Origin: Cyanobacterium stanieri LEGE 03274
Lineage (GTDB): Bacteria > Cyanobacteriota > Cyanobacteriia > Cyanobacteriales > Cyanobacteriaceae
Reading direction: 5' to 3'
Length of the DNA: 64,000 bases
Assembly (NCBI RefSeq): GCF_015207825.1
Contig: NZ_JADEWC010000004.1
Coordinates: forward strand, 52,155-116,154
The notes below the pieces were generated by a model. That model did no database searches and was not told the origin of the DNA. It saw only the letters and a program-made list of their open reading frames with translations. A program made the translations under genes and the position numbers. Every line of letters starts with the position of its first letter. Positions within the stretch are counted from its first letter, which is position 1. Of this stretch, positions 55,795 through 64,000 are shown piece after piece.

Positions 55795-57219
55795 ATGCGA
55801 ATTTTATTTGTGGCAGCGGAAGCGTCACCCATAGCAAAGGTTGGGGGTATGGGAGATGTTGTTGGGGCATTACCAAAAGTATTAAGAAAATTAGGTCATG
55901 ATGTTAGGATAATTATGCCCTATTATGGCTTTTTGCCTGATAAAGTGGATATTCCCACCGAGCCTGTGTGGTGGGGAGATGCCATGTTTCAAAAGTTCGC
56001 TGTATATGAAACGGTTTTACCTGAGACGGATGTTCCTCTTTACCTATTTGGACATCCTTGTTTTTCTGGGCGTAGTGTCTATGGCGGTGATGATGAGTAT
56101 TGGCGCTTTACTTTCTTTGCCAATGGGGCGGCGGAGTTTGCTTGGAATTATTGGAAACCTCAAATTATCCACTGTCATGATTGGCATACGGGGATGATTC
56201 CTGTGTGGATGAGTGATTCTCCTGATATTAGCACTGTGTTTACTATTCATAATTTAGCCTACCAAGGGCCAGGTCGTGAAATGCTTGAACAGATTACATG
56301 GTGTCCTTGGCATATGCAGGGGGATAATGCCATGGCTGCGGGGTTACAGTTTGCAGATTTGGTAAATACTGTTTCTCCTACCTATGCAGCACAAATTAAG
56401 ACTCCTGAGTATGGGGAGAATTTACACGGTTTGTTGTCTTGGATTAGTGGCAAGACGAGGGGAATTATTAATGGCATTGATACGGAAAAATATAACCCTG
56501 CCACTGATAGATTAATCGCGCAAAACTTTACCCCTAAAACTATCGAAAAGCGTCGTCTAAATAAGGTTAGGTTACAGGAGGAGTCGGGGTTAGAAATCAA
56601 TCGTAACGCCTTTCTAATTGGTATGGTGACTCGTTTGGTGGAACAAAAGGGTATTGACCTTGTTTTACAGACTTTGGAGCGATTTTTGGCTTATACTGAT
56701 GCTCAATTAATTATACTGGGTACGGGCGATCGCTTTTACGAAACCCAATTATGGGAAATCTCTGCCCGTTATCGTGGTCGCATTTCTGTGCAACTATTGC
56801 ACAATGAAACCATTTCCCGTCGAGTATATAGCGGCATTGATGCCTTTTTGATGCCTTCTCGTTTTGAGCCTTGCGGTATTAGTCAGATGTTGGCAATGCG
56901 TTATGGAGCTATTCCTATCGTTCGCAAAACAGGGGGTTTAGTGGATACTGTACCATTTTTTGATCCTGCCAATGAAGAGGGTTTGGGCTATGGTTTTGAT
57001 CGTTATGAGCCTCTGGATTTATATACTTGTATGATTAGGGCTTATGAGGGTTTCCGCTTTAAAGATGCTTGGGAAAAACTACAAATTAGGGCGATGAGTC
57101 AAGATTTTAGTTGGTATCGTTCTTCGGTGGATTATCTTAAAATGTATCGAGAGGTGATCGGTGAAGCCCCTGAGTTGACTGACAAAGAGCAAAAAATTAT
57201 TGACCAAAAAATTAAGTAG
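55795..57219 (+). CDS. glgA: Glycogen synthase (ADP-glucose)
   Basis: GlgA extends alpha-1,4-glucan chains using ADP-glucose. The 474-residue GT5 enzyme has the N-terminal donor motif [16 protein letters not shown] (family KxGGL, here with Met), [22 protein letters not shown], and the C-terminal [21 protein letters not shown] with the catalytic-region Glu. Length is normal. Cyanobacteria usually have two glgA genes; this one, from the KVGGMGDV form, is of the type with Met in the motif. A hairpin follows at 57235-57252. Confidence 0.95.
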   Translation: MRILFVAAEASPIAKVGGMGDVVGALPKVLRKLGHDVRIIMPYYGFLPDKVDIPTEPVWWGDAMFQKFAVYETVLPETDVPLYLFGHPCFSGRSVYGGDDEYWRFTFFANGAAEFAWNYWKPQIIHCHDWHTGMIPVWMSDSPDISTVFTIHNLAYQGPGREMLEQITWCPWHMQGDNAMAAGLQFADLVNTVSPTYAAQIKTPEYGENLHGLLSWISGKTRGIINGIDTEKYNPATDRLIAQNFTPKTIEKRRLNKVRLQEESGLEINRNAFLIGMVTRLVEQKGIDLVLQTLERFLAYTDAQLIILGTGDRFYETQLWEISARYRGRISVQLLHNETISRRVYSGIDAFLMPSRFEPCGISQMLAMRYGAIPIVRKTGGLVDTVPFFDPANEEGLGYGFDRYEPLDLYTCMIRAYEGFRFKDAWEKLQIRAMSQDFSWYRSSVDYLKMYREVIGEAPELTDKEQKIIDQKIK

Positions 57220-57234
57220 TTTTTGTTTATTAGT

Positions 57235-57252
57235 AAGGGGTTTAATCCCCTT
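57235..57252 (+). terminator. Hairpin downstream of glgA
   Basis: AAGGGG/CCCCTT arms with a 6-nt loop, 15 bp after the stop codon. It is the same form as 9096 and 23181; the T-run is weak. Confidence 0.6.
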
Positions 57253-57308
57253 TCCCAACAAAAATTAGTTGTCAAAAGATAGCAGTAGAGCCGTCAACTT
57301 AACCTCTT

Positions 57309-57381
57309 ATATCAAGTCCGCTTGATCACTTACAAATTAGCAATATCAATTAGTTCAATAAATTAAACGAACTACCATTAG
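57309..57381 (+). repeat. Repeat family C, copy 2
   Basis: It begins ATATCAAGTCCGCTTGATCA and matches 29866-29943 in inverse orientation over about 75 bp. It leads directly into the CCGTGTAAT hairpin at 57382, as if both belonged to one larger element that ends in CGGCTTGATATTA near 57458. Confidence 0.7.
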
Positions 57382-57401
57382 CCGTGTAATTCATTACACG
57401 G
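57382..57401. repeat. Hairpin CCGTGTAAT/ATTACACGG
   Basis: A perfect 9-bp inverted repeat with a 2-nt loop, followed by TGGGAC. A related TTTACACGGTGGGAC recurs at 57429-57443, and the hairpin also occurs at 12262. Confidence 0.8.
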
Positions 57402-57504
57402 TGGGACTTAATTGTTCATTGTCAATTGTTTACACGGTGGGACAACGGCTTGATATTATAATTTCATTATCAATTCTCCATTTTCCATTATCAATTATTT
57501 CCCC

Positions 57505-58077
57505 ATGGTTCTTGTTTCACAATCAGAGTTAGTACAAAAGGCGATCGCCCTTAAAGTAGTCAGTTTCCCCACGGATACCGTACCAGCGTTAGGGGTTGCC
57601 CCCGAAAAGGCAGACTTAATTTTTGAGCTTAAACAACGTTCCCTCGAAAAACCCCTCATTCTCATGACAGGGGACATTACAGACATATGGGAATATGTTG
57701 AAGGTAGCCATCAAGAGCTAAAAATGTGGCAGGAAATGGCCCATAAATACCTCCCCGGGGCGCTAACCATGGTATTACCCGCATCCTCTAAAATACCCGT
57801 CACCATGAACCCCCTAAACCCCACCAGTATCGGGGTAAGAGTACCTAATCACACCATTGCCCGAGAAATTTTACGGCAAACAGGACCCTTAGCCACCACC
57901 AGTGCGAATTTATCAGGGGAAGATGCTTTGACAGATATGGGGGCGATCGCCCTTAAATTTCCCACCGTCGCAGTGCTAAACCATGAAAATAAAATAACCG
58001 AAGCCATCCCATCCACAGTAATAAAATGGCAAAACGATAATTGGCAAATCCTCAGACAAGGAAAAATTATCATCTAA
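57505..58077 (+). CDS. tsaC: L-threonylcarbamoyladenylate synthase (Sua5/YciO/YrdC)
   Basis: TsaC/YrdC makes threonylcarbamoyl-AMP for the t6A37 tRNA modification. The 190-residue protein consists of one YrdC domain: VVSFPTDTVPALGVAPEKAD, KQRSLEKPLILM, the KYLPGALTMVLPAS loop, and SIGVRVPNHTIAREIL, LATTSANLSGEDAL. It lacks the Sua5 C-terminal domain, as in short TsaC proteins. It is preceded by a heptamer tract and lies 65 bp before the HerA-like gene. Confidence 0.92.
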   Translation: MVLVSQSELVQKAIALKVVSFPTDTVPALGVAPEKADLIFELKQRSLEKPLILMTGDITDIWEYVEGSHQELKMWQEMAHKYLPGALTMVLPASSKIPVTMNPLNPTSIGVRVPNHTIAREILRQTGPLATTSANLSGEDALTDMGAIALKFPTVAVLNHENKITEAIPSTVIKWQNDNWQILRQGKIII

Positions 58078-58142
58078 GATCAAATTTACCAACAAAAAGT
58101 TAATATAATTGACAAAATTGACTTTTCGGAGAACTTGGAAAA

Positions 58143-59837
58143 TTGAATCAGCCTTTAGGATCAGTGATTGAAGGATCATTAAGCGAAGGATTAGAAGTGC
58201 GCTTACATCCCGATATATCCGTAGAAGAAATGCGGGTAGGTAAATTCTTAGTGGTACAAGGAAGCAGATCAAAATTTTTCTGTCTCCTTACCGACGTATC
58301 CCTAGGCACATCTACCCCCCGAATCTTTACCCATCCTCCAGATCCCGAAGACGATTTTTGGCGAGAAGTATTAGCAGGGAGCGACACCTACGGCACCATC
58401 GAAATTGCCCCCATGCTTATGTTAACCATAGACAACAGCATTGAAGCCGATAATCCTGACACTGTCACCATCAAAAATGCCTTTGGAGAATTTGACACTC
58501 AATTAAAACTCCTACCCGTAAAAACCATCCCCAGCCACTTTAGTCAGGTATATGAATCCACCGAAAAGGATTTTCGCTCGGTATTTGGTTGGGAAGACGA
58601 TCCCCACAAGAAAAATTTTGCCATCGGTAAACCCCTTGATATGGAAGTGCCTATCTGTATCGATTTAGATCGTTTTGTAGAACGTAGTAACGGTATTTTT
58701 GGTAAATCAGGCACAGGGAAATCTTTTTTAACTAGGTTGCTCATTTCAGGCATTATCCGTAAACAGGCAGCGGTTAATTTGATGTTTGATATGCACTCCG
58801 AATATGGTTGGGAAGCCGTCAGCGAAGGAAAAAACTTAAGGACGGTGAAAGGTTTACGACAATTATTTCCCAAGGAGGTAGAAATTTATACCCTAGATCC
58901 TAAATCTACCCATCGTCGAGGTGTTCCCAATTCAAGGGATTTATTTTTAAGTTATGACCAAATCGAAATCGAAGATTTACGCCTCATTAGTCGGGAGTTA
59001 GGTTTATCGGAAGCGAGTTTAGATAATGCCAATATTTTGGCGGGGGAGTTTGGCAGAAATTGGATTTATCAACTCATCAACATGACTAATGAGGATATAG
59101 AACTTTTCTGTAATGAAAAACAAGGACATAAAGGCTCTATTATGGCACTTCAGAGGAAGTTAAAACGTTTAGAAAGTCTGAAGTATATGAAGTCGGTATG
59201 TCCTCACAATTATATCGAGGAAATTTTGGGCATTCTTGACGGCGGTAAACACGTGGTAGTGGAGTTTGGCTCTCAGGGTAATATGCTTTCTTATATGTTG
59301 GTGACGAATATGATTACCCGTAGGATTCACCGTGCTTATGTGAAAAAAGCAGAGACTTTCTTACAAACTAAAAATGTGATGGATAAACCCCGTCCTTTAG
59401 TCATTACCATTGAGGAGGCGCACCGTTTTCTTGATTCTAAAATTGTTCATCAAACCATTTTCGGTACGATCGCCCGTGAAATGCGCAAATATTTTGTAAC
59501 CTTATTAGTAGTAGATCAACGTCCTTCAGGTATTGATAATGAAGTAATGTCGCAGGTGGGAACTAGGGTTACCTGTCTTTTGAATGATGAAAAGGATATT
59601 GATGCCATCTTTACAGGGGTTTCGGGAGCGAGTGGATTACGTTCTGTCTTAGCCAAACTCGACTCTAAACAACAAGCCTTAGTCTTAGGTCATGCAGTGC
59701 CTATGCCCGTGGTGGTGAGGACGAGAGCCTACGATCAGCAGTTTTATGCGGAGGTGGGTGAACCCGACTGGCAAACTATGGATGATCACACACTTCAGAT
59801 AGAAGCAAAAAAAGCCAAAGAAGACCTCGGCTTTTAA
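58143..59837 (+). CDS. HerA-like ATPase (DUF87)
   Basis: A 564-residue P-loop ATPase of the HerA/FtsK superfamily. It has an N-terminal HAS-barrel-like region (residues 1-130), Walker A GKSGTGKS (187-194), Walker B with catalytic Glu in LVITIEEAHRF, and the later arginine-containing VVDQRPSGID. HerA proteins are hexameric DNA translocases, in archaea acting with NurA at DNA ends; no NurA-like nuclease is adjacent. The start is a TTG (fits the family N-terminus) with GGAG 12 bp upstream. It is 65 bp after tsaC. The biological role in cyanobacteria is unknown. Confidence 0.88.
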   Translation: MNQPLGSVIEGSLSEGLEVRLHPDISVEEMRVGKFLVVQGSRSKFFCLLTDVSLGTSTPRIFTHPPDPEDDFWREVLAGSDTYGTIEIAPMLMLTIDNSIEADNPDTVTIKNAFGEFDTQLKLLPVKTIPSHFSQVYESTEKDFRSVFGWEDDPHKKNFAIGKPLDMEVPICIDLDRFVERSNGIFGKSGTGKSFLTRLLISGIIRKQAAVNLMFDMHSEYGWEAVSEGKNLRTVKGLRQLFPKEVEIYTLDPKSTHRRGVPNSRDLFLSYDQIEIEDLRLISRELGLSEASLDNANILAGEFGRNWIYQLINMTNEDIELFCNEKQGHKGSIMALQRKLKRLESLKYMKSVCPHNYIEEILGILDGGKHVVVEFGSQGNMLSYMLVTNMITRRIHRAYVKKAETFLQTKNVMDKPRPLVITIEEAHRFLDSKIVHQTIFGTIAREMRKYFVTLLVVDQRPSGIDNEVMSQVGTRVTCLLNDEKDIDAIFTGVSGASGLRSVLAKLDSKQQALVLGHAVPMPVVVRTRAYDQQFYAEVGEPDWQTMDDHTLQIEAKKAKEDLGF

Positions 59838-59853
59838 GAAGATTAGTTATTCA

Positions 59854-59925
59854 AGCGGGTAACGCGATTCGAACGCGCGACATTCACCTTGGCAAGGTGA
59901 CGCTCTACCACTGAGCTATACCCGC
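59854..59925 (-). tRNA. tRNA-Gly (GCC)
   Basis: On the minus strand the cloverleaf is complete: acceptor GCGGGTA/TACCCGC, D arm GCTC...GAGC, anticodon stem TCACC/GGTGA with loop TTGCCAA (anticodon GCC) and T arm with TTCGAAT. The discriminator base is U. CCA is not encoded. Confidence 0.97.
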
Positions 59926-59987
59926 AATCAGCACATTTATTATTATGGCGAATTTATTTTTTTTTGTCAAGGATTTAGGCAATTTTT

Positions 59988-60947
59988 TTATTTATTAATC
60001 TTTGCCTCAATCATTCCTTTGACCACATCGGGCATTTTATACTGGGCTTCCCAACCTAATATTTGTTTTGCTTTTTGGGGGTTACCCTGACTAAAGGCTA
60101 AATCAGTGGGACGTAATAAAGTGCGATCGCACTCTACATATTTTTGCCAATCTAAATCAAAATAAGCAAACGCACAAGCCACAAAATCTTCTAACTTATA
60201 ACTAACCCCTGTGGCAATAACAAAATCTTCGGGGGAATCATCTTGCAACATTAAATACATCGCCTCCACATACTCAGGGGCCCAACCCCAATCCCGACTA
60301 ATATTAATATTACCCAAAGATAAAACCTGCTCCCTACCTTCCACAATATCAATCACCCGATCAATAATTTTTTGAGTCACAAAACGACGAGGGCGCAACG
60401 ATGACTCATGATTAAACAAAATGCCCGTACAAGCAAAAATATCATAAGCCTCTCGATAATTAGCTACCTGCCAAAAAGCCGTTGACTTTGCTACCCCATA
60501 GGGGCTACGGGGGCGAAAAGGGGTATTCTCATCGGCTGCCTTAACTCCTATATCTCCAAAACACTCACTCGAACCAGCATTATAAAACTTAATAGGGCGA
60601 TGGGTAAAACGAATGGCTTCCAATAGATTTAAAGTACCCGTAGCAATACTTTCTAAGGTTTCCACAGGCAATTCAAAAGATAAACCCACCGAACTTTGTC
60701 CTGCCAAATTATAAACCTCATCAGGCTCAGTCTTCATCAAAATTTGTAAGACACTGCGAAAATCATTCAGTGCCATAGATTCCAACTGAATTTGATCCTT
60801 AATACCTAACAGCTCTAAATTCTTAAACGAAGACATCTGAGCATCCCTCGAAGTACCAGCCACCTCATAGCCTTTTGCCAATAATAATTGAGCTAAATAA
60901 GCTCCATCCTGCCCCGAGATGCCACATATTAACGCTTTTTTGGTCAT
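59988..60947 (-). CDS. gmd: GDP-mannose 4,6-dehydratase
   Basis: Gmd converts GDP-mannose to GDP-4-keto-6-deoxymannose, the route to GDP-fucose and GDP-rhamnose. The 319-residue short-chain dehydrogenase has the NADP motif GISGQDGAYLAQLL, VYNLAGQSSVGLSFE, the catalytic Ser/Thr region AGSSECFG and YGVAK (Tyr and Lys), and the Gmd-specific ILFNHESSLRPRRFVTQKI. No fcl/rmd partner is adjacent. It is shorter than E. coli Gmd (373), within the range of bacterial relatives. Confidence 0.92.
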   Translation of the reverse strand: MTKKALICGISGQDGAYLAQLLLAKGYEVAGTSRDAQMSSFKNLELLGIKDQIQLESMALNDFRSVLQILMKTEPDEVYNLAGQSSVGLSFELPVETLESIATGTLNLLEAIRFTHRPIKFYNAGSSECFGDIGVKAADENTPFRPRSPYGVAKSTAFWQVANYREAYDIFACTGILFNHESSLRPRRFVTQKIIDRVIDIVEGREQVLSLGNINISRDWGWAPEYVEAMYLMLQDDSPEDFVIATGVSYKLEDFVACAFAYFDLDWQKYVECDRTLLRPTDLAFSQGNPQKAKQILGWEAQYKMPDVVKGMIEAKINK

Positions 60948-60995
60948 AAAAAGTTACATAAAATTCAGATGATTAAGAAACATCATTTTTTGCTC

Positions 60996-61076
60996 GTAGT
61001 TCAGGCTTTTAGCCCGATGGTCAAATAATAATGTTTGTAGTTCGGGCTTTTGGCACGATGGTTAAATAATTAATTA
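60996..61076. repeat. Tandem duplication, about 41-bp unit
   Basis: Two copies of GTAGTTC(A/G)GGCTTTT(A/G)GC(C/A)CGATGGT(C/T)AAATAAT... start at 60996 and 61037. Within each unit GGGCT/AGCCC-like arms can form a hairpin. It directly precedes MITE copy 6. Confidence 0.75.
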
Positions 61077-61212
61077 GGCATTGCTGATTTTGAGTATGAA
61101 ACATTATTGAATTACACAATGAACTGAGACTTCTAAATATTATAACCGTTCCCTATTCCCAGTTCCCCGTTCCCTTCCTCAACAAGAAATCATACCTTAA
61201 CTCATCAACGCC
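61077..61212 (-). mobile_element. MITE family A, copy 6
   Basis: A 136-bp copy in minus orientation relative to copies 1-3. Plus-strand ends are GGCATTGCTGATTTTGAG and TTAACTCATCAACGCC. Flanks ATTAATTA and AATAATTA agree in 7 of 8 positions. Confidence 0.82.
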
Positions 61213-61229
61213 AATAATTACATTATCAA

Positions 61230-61532
61230 TTATTCTTTGCTGTTACTATTAACAAATTTATAGGCAATATAAAAAACCACCCCAATCACAAGGATACTGA
61301 GTAAAGATTTAAGGATAGAAAATACCGTACTAATAAGGGAAAATAACAACATTACCCCAAACACGCTAATAATAACCTTCCCCCCTGTGGGTAGGCCAGA
61401 AAACCATCCTTGGATAATAGGAATAACGCTTCCTTGAGCATTATTAGGAGGATTTAATGGGGTAGCCTCATAAATTTCTGCTTCAATTTCTTCTATTTTT
61501 TCTTGCCAATTCTTATCTGATTTTGTGGTCAT
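61230..61532 (-). CDS. Small membrane protein of unknown function
   Basis: A 100-residue protein from the ATG at 61532 (MTTKSDKNWQEKIEEIEAEI). The N-terminal 30 residues are charged and probably helical, followed by a linker and two hydrophobic segments (about residues 50-75 and 76-93) near the C-terminus. I see similarity in layout to small cyanobacterial thylakoid proteins but name no family. A frame extension to 61565 would run through the sigA terminator, so I exclude it. It lies 72 bp after sigA on the same strand. Confidence 0.6.
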   Translation of the reverse strand: MTTKSDKNWQEKIEEIEAEIYEATPLNPPNNAQGSVIPIIQGWFSGLPTGGKVIISVFGVMLLFSLISTVFSILKSLLSILVIGVVFYIAYKFVNSNSKE

Positions 61533-61554
61533 TGCTTTTTCTATAATGGGAAAA

Positions 61555-61585
61555 CAATCCCCCATATCTATTCACCATGGGGGAA
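61555..61585 (-). terminator. Terminator of sigA
   Basis: On the minus strand, a 7-bp stem CCCCCAT/ATGGGGG (arms 61577-61583 and 61559-61565) is followed by GATTGTTTT. It lies about 20 bp beyond the sigA stop codon. Confidence 0.75.
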
Positions 61586-61603
61586 GATTAAGAGAGATTA
61601 TTT

Positions 61604-62782
61604 CTAACGGATGTATTCTTTTAGGATACTATTACGGTTAGGATGACGCAACTTGCGTAATGCTTTCGCTTCAATTTGACGGATGCGCTCACGGGTAACA
61701 TTGAATATCTGCCCGATTTCTTCTAGGGTTTTCATGCGTCCATCATCTAAGCCATAACGAAGTCTGAGGACATCTCTTTCACGGGGGCTAAGGGAATCGA
61801 GGACATTTTCTAAGTCTTCCCGTAAGAGGTTTTTGGATACCTCATCTTCAGGGGTTTCTCCATCAGCTTCGATAAAGTCTCCTAAGCGAGAATCTTCTTC
61901 CTTACCGATGGGGGTTTCCAAGGAGATGGGTAATTGCGCAGACTTGGCGATGAATCTTAGTTTTTCGATGGTCATCTCCATGTCTTCGGCGATTTCTTCC
62001 TCAGTGGGTTTCCTGCCCATTTTTTGGGAGAGCATTTTGGTAGTTTTCTTAATCCGTGAGATGGTTTCGTAGAGATGCACGGGTAAGCGGATGGTACGGG
62101 ATTGATCTGCGATCGCACGGGTAATGGCTTGACGAATCCACCATGTGGCGTAAGTGGAGAATTTGTAACCCTTTTCGTGGTCAAATTTTTCAGCGGCGCG
62201 AATCAAACCCAACGAACCCTCTTGAATCAAATCCTGAAAAGATAACCCTCGGTTCATATACTTCTTGGCAATGGATACCACCAAACGCAGATTTGATTGA
62301 ACCATCTTATCCTTTGCCCTTCTGCCAATGTGCAAACGACGGTTAAACTGTCGCATATTGGGAATATCACAGGCAATCGCCCATTCCTCATCGGTGGGAA
62401 TACGTCCTAAATGCTCAATTTGAGTAGCTCGGATATATTCTAAATCCAATAAGTCTGCAATCTGACGGGCTAACTCAATTTCCTCTTCTGCCCTTAAAAG
62501 TCTAATGCGCCCAATCTCTTGAAGGTAAACACGAATAGAATCTTCAGTAAAAGGCTTTTTCTTAGTCTGAGTTCGACGACGATTAGCAGAAAGTTTCGTT
62601 GCTTTTTTGGTCCCCGTATCAACAACTCCAATAGAATCTGCCTCAGAGATGATTTGCGTTAACTCTGTATCTACGTTCACAGAACTTTTACTCTTACCCT
62701 TAGATGTTGATTCAAGATCTAAAAGTGCGTCCATGTCGTCAGTGGGGGTAATAGTTGCGAAAATTTCTTGTGCCTGCGTCAT
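61604..62782 (-). CDS. sigA: Primary RNA polymerase sigma factor SigA (RpoD)
   Basis: A 392-residue group 1 sigma-70 factor. Region 1.2 starts [20 protein letters not shown], region 2 has the core/-10 segment [20 protein letters not shown] (here [10 protein letters not shown]), region 3 [13 protein letters not shown], and region 4 ends [20 protein letters not shown]. The short N-terminus with [12 protein letters not shown] and a Lys-rich [12 protein letters not shown] stretch is as in cyanobacterial SigA. It provides housekeeping transcription. The upstream gap of 766 bp is long, allowing several promoters. Confidence 0.96.
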   Translation of the reverse strand: MTQAQEIFATITPTDDMDALLDLESTSKGKSKSSVNVDTELTQIISEADSIGVVDTGTKKATKLSANRRRTQTKKKPFTEDSIRVYLQEIGRIRLLRAEEEIELARQIADLLDLEYIRATQIEHLGRIPTDEEWAIACDIPNMRQFNRRLHIGRRAKDKMVQSNLRLVVSIAKKYMNRGLSFQDLIQEGSLGLIRAAEKFDHEKGYKFSTYATWWIRQAITRAIADQSRTIRLPVHLYETISRIKKTTKMLSQKMGRKPTEEEIAEDMEMTIEKLRFIAKSAQLPISLETPIGKEEDSRLGDFIEADGETPEDEVSKNLLREDLENVLDSLSPRERDVLRLRYGLDDGRMKTLEEIGQIFNVTRERIRQIEAKALRKLRHPNRNSILKEYIR

Positions 62783-63548
62783 GCCGTTTTCCTCTTATTC
62801 CTTTTATATTTGAAGATTAATAGTGAAAAAGTTGTAAATAATTTATTGAAGTAATTCTGTTTCGGGACAAAATCTTCATGTCGATTCAAACAAATCCCAT
62901 GGGGATGATAGTAATCATCTGTTTGTTTGCCATCAAGTTCCAATTCAAATTCAGTGTTAATAGTTCACTTAACCTTAAAATAGGTTTTGCCATAATTACT
63001 GCTGAAATAAAATCCATCAAAGTAAAAAGCTCAACCTATGTCTTTTAGTTAAGGATTAAAATTTCAACTGAAAAATCTTGTTTTACTGAAATTTTTTCCA
63101 TAATACCGAGTAAATCTTTTATGGAAAATTTGGAGCAGGATAAAATAACTAATTATCCTTTGCACCTAGTGCAAGTTTACCCCTTCGCAAAATCAAAGTT
63201 AACCATACCTTGAGATAAAGTCATTTGATAATTGAACAAGTTTTTTCGGTCAAATCTTTCAGATATTGTAATGAATTTCACAGAAAATGGCATCGAGAAG
63301 CGATATTTTTTTAACCATAGTGGATAATATCCGTCGTAATACATGCGTTTTGTTGTTGAGTGCAAATTCGTCCTTGCTCTTAGGTTAACAAACCTTTTTG
63401 ATTTTGGGCTAAATATGTTTAAATTTCCTAATCTTTATTTTGCTTTTCGAGATTTTGTCATGAAATGTTGAGAAAAATCGCAGATTCTCAAAAAAAAACC
63501 CCACCTAAAAAAGATGAGGAATTTTTTTTAAAAACCTTTTATGGGGTT
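62783..63548. other. Long gap between sigA and the RRM gene
   Basis: The 766 bp hold no gene I can support; the open frame at 63177-63365 (minus) has no family features. The dyad TTGCAC-CTA-GTGCAA lies at 63160-63174 and could be an operator. The rbp terminator is at 63488-63552. The region nearest 62783 must contain sigA promoters. Confidence 0.55.
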
Positions 63549-63552
63549 TTAG
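63488..63552 (-). terminator. Terminator of the RRM gene
   Basis: On the minus strand AAAACCCCA (63542-63550 complement) pairs with TGGGGTTTT (63495-63503 complement) over 9 bp, ending in an 8-base T-run. The stem overlaps the stop codon of the gene. Confidence 0.8.
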
Positions 63553-63860
63553 TGACTACGAGAGAAACGATTTCCATTTCTGTTTCCGCCGCCACCATAG
63601 GAAGAACGGTTGTTGTTTTCACGGGGTTTCGCTTTGTTAACTTTCATGTCACGACCCATCCATTCTGCACCGTCTAGGGCTTCAATGGCTGCGTTTTCTT
63701 CGGCTTCAGTATCCATTTCGACGAAACCAAAACCACGCATACGACCAGTTTCACGGTCGGTGGGTAAATATACCCTTTTGACTGCTCCGAAGTCTGCAAA
63801 AGCAGAGGTAAGGTGTGCTTCGGTAACGTCATAGGAAAGGTTGCCTACATATATTGACAT
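63549..63860 (-). CDS. rbp: RNA-binding protein with RRM domain (Rbp family)
   Basis: A 103-residue protein. Residues 1-80 are one RRM: RNP2 IYVGNLSY at 3-10 and RNP1 RGFGFVEM at about 42-49. A short Gly/Asn/Arg-rich tail (SSYGGGGNRNGNRF) follows. Cyanobacterial Rbp proteins bind RNA, some are cold-induced, and Rbp2/Rbp3 help place photosystem mRNAs at thylakoids. The tail suggests the Gly-rich, cold-inducible group, but I cannot be sure. GGAG lies 10 bp before the ATG, and the leader continues to the window edge (at least 140 bp). Confidence 0.93.
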   Translation of the reverse strand: MSIYVGNLSYDVTEAHLTSAFADFGAVKRVYLPTDRETGRMRGFGFVEMDTEAEENAAIEALDGAEWMGRDMKVNKAKPRENNNRSSYGGGGNRNGNRFSRSH

Positions 63861-64000
63861 AATTGTCTTTTCTCCAGTGTTTTTTGCTTATGGGAGGATC
63901 TGTAATATTCGGAGAGAAGACTGCCAATGTAATAAAACTCGAAAATTCGGGAATATCTTCAACAAAATCTTTAAACCGATACTTTTAATCTCTTCTAAAA

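Noticed and set aside
63177..63365. 62-codon open frame upstream of sigA
   Set aside because: Low-complexity A+T-rich frame without ribosome binding site; not protein-like.

Overview
The window is cyanobacterial chromosome. It carries the photosystem I genes psaA, psaB and psaC, the photosystem II gene psbX, the cytochrome b6f gene petG, a phycobilisome rod linker, chlP, a plastoquinone/tocopherol-pathway methyltransferase, ycf66 and ycf19. The DNA is A+T-rich and is sprinkled with the HIP1 octamer GCGATCGC (for example 3316-3323). A unicellular Cyanobacterium/Geminocystis-like organism would fit, but that is an inference from composition and gene content. There is no rRNA and no CRISPR array. 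One tRNA (Gly-GCC) is present.

Layout. 1-4.7 kb: psaA (5' end cut by the window edge) and psaB. 4.8-6.3 kb: an orphan cytosine-5 DNA methyltransferase and a Bfd-type ferredoxin gene of only 59 codons on the minus strand. 6.7-14.6 kb: DUF3370, a lumenal pentapeptide protein, ahcY, a peptide-type ABC binding lipoprotein, queG and the MPBQ/MSBQ methyltransferase. 14.8-17.9 kb: a FAD monooxygenase followed by an intact-looking IS607-type element (tnpA, tnpB, predicted omega RNA). 17.9-24.7 kb: TolB-like lipoprotein, ycf66, psbX, ycf19, folB, a small unknown gene, argS and a GT39-like membrane enzyme. 24.9-31.3 kb: SPOR protein/dciA divergent pair, psaC, ridA, a repeat-riddled region with a broken hepT, lepA and a sugar-type binding lipoprotein. 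31.6-41.4 kb: accD, a GHL10 glycosidase-like protein, an SLC13 permease, a trypsin-like protease, a MidA-type methyltransferase and an FHA-PAS-GGDEF-EAL protein. 41.8-50.4 kb: CpeC-like linker, two small genes overlapping tail to tail, nadC, a membrane GTPase, pentapeptide/LpxB-like/lpxD run, and terD divergent from lpxD. 50.8-59.9 kb: chlP, a glycosyltransferase pair, dihaem cytochrome c, petG, glgA, tsaC, a HerA-like ATPase and tRNA-Gly. 60-64 kb: gmd, a small membrane protein, sigA and an RRM protein.

The intergenic DNA is the most unusual part. At least six copies of a 122-136 bp element have matching inverted ends (GGCRTTGSTGA...) and 8-bp target duplications, two of them perfect (TTATTTCT and AAAACTAT). 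One copy is inserted inside another next to a truncated hepT toxin gene. The interiors of these elements hold heptanucleotide repeats (GGGAATA/GGCAATA/GGACAAT type), which also form separate tracts. Some tracts have been captured as coding sequence: part of a signal peptide, a gene's last codons and a methyltransferase N-terminus. Two further dispersed repeat families are visible.

Other points worth attention are an HLR1-like (RpaB-type) site upstream of the linker gene, two divergent gene pairs whose start codons are only 5-6 bp apart, and three short genes (bfd, psbX, petG) that length-based gene calling would miss. I did not find a clearly new multi-gene system. The strongest novel candidate is the nested MITE family.
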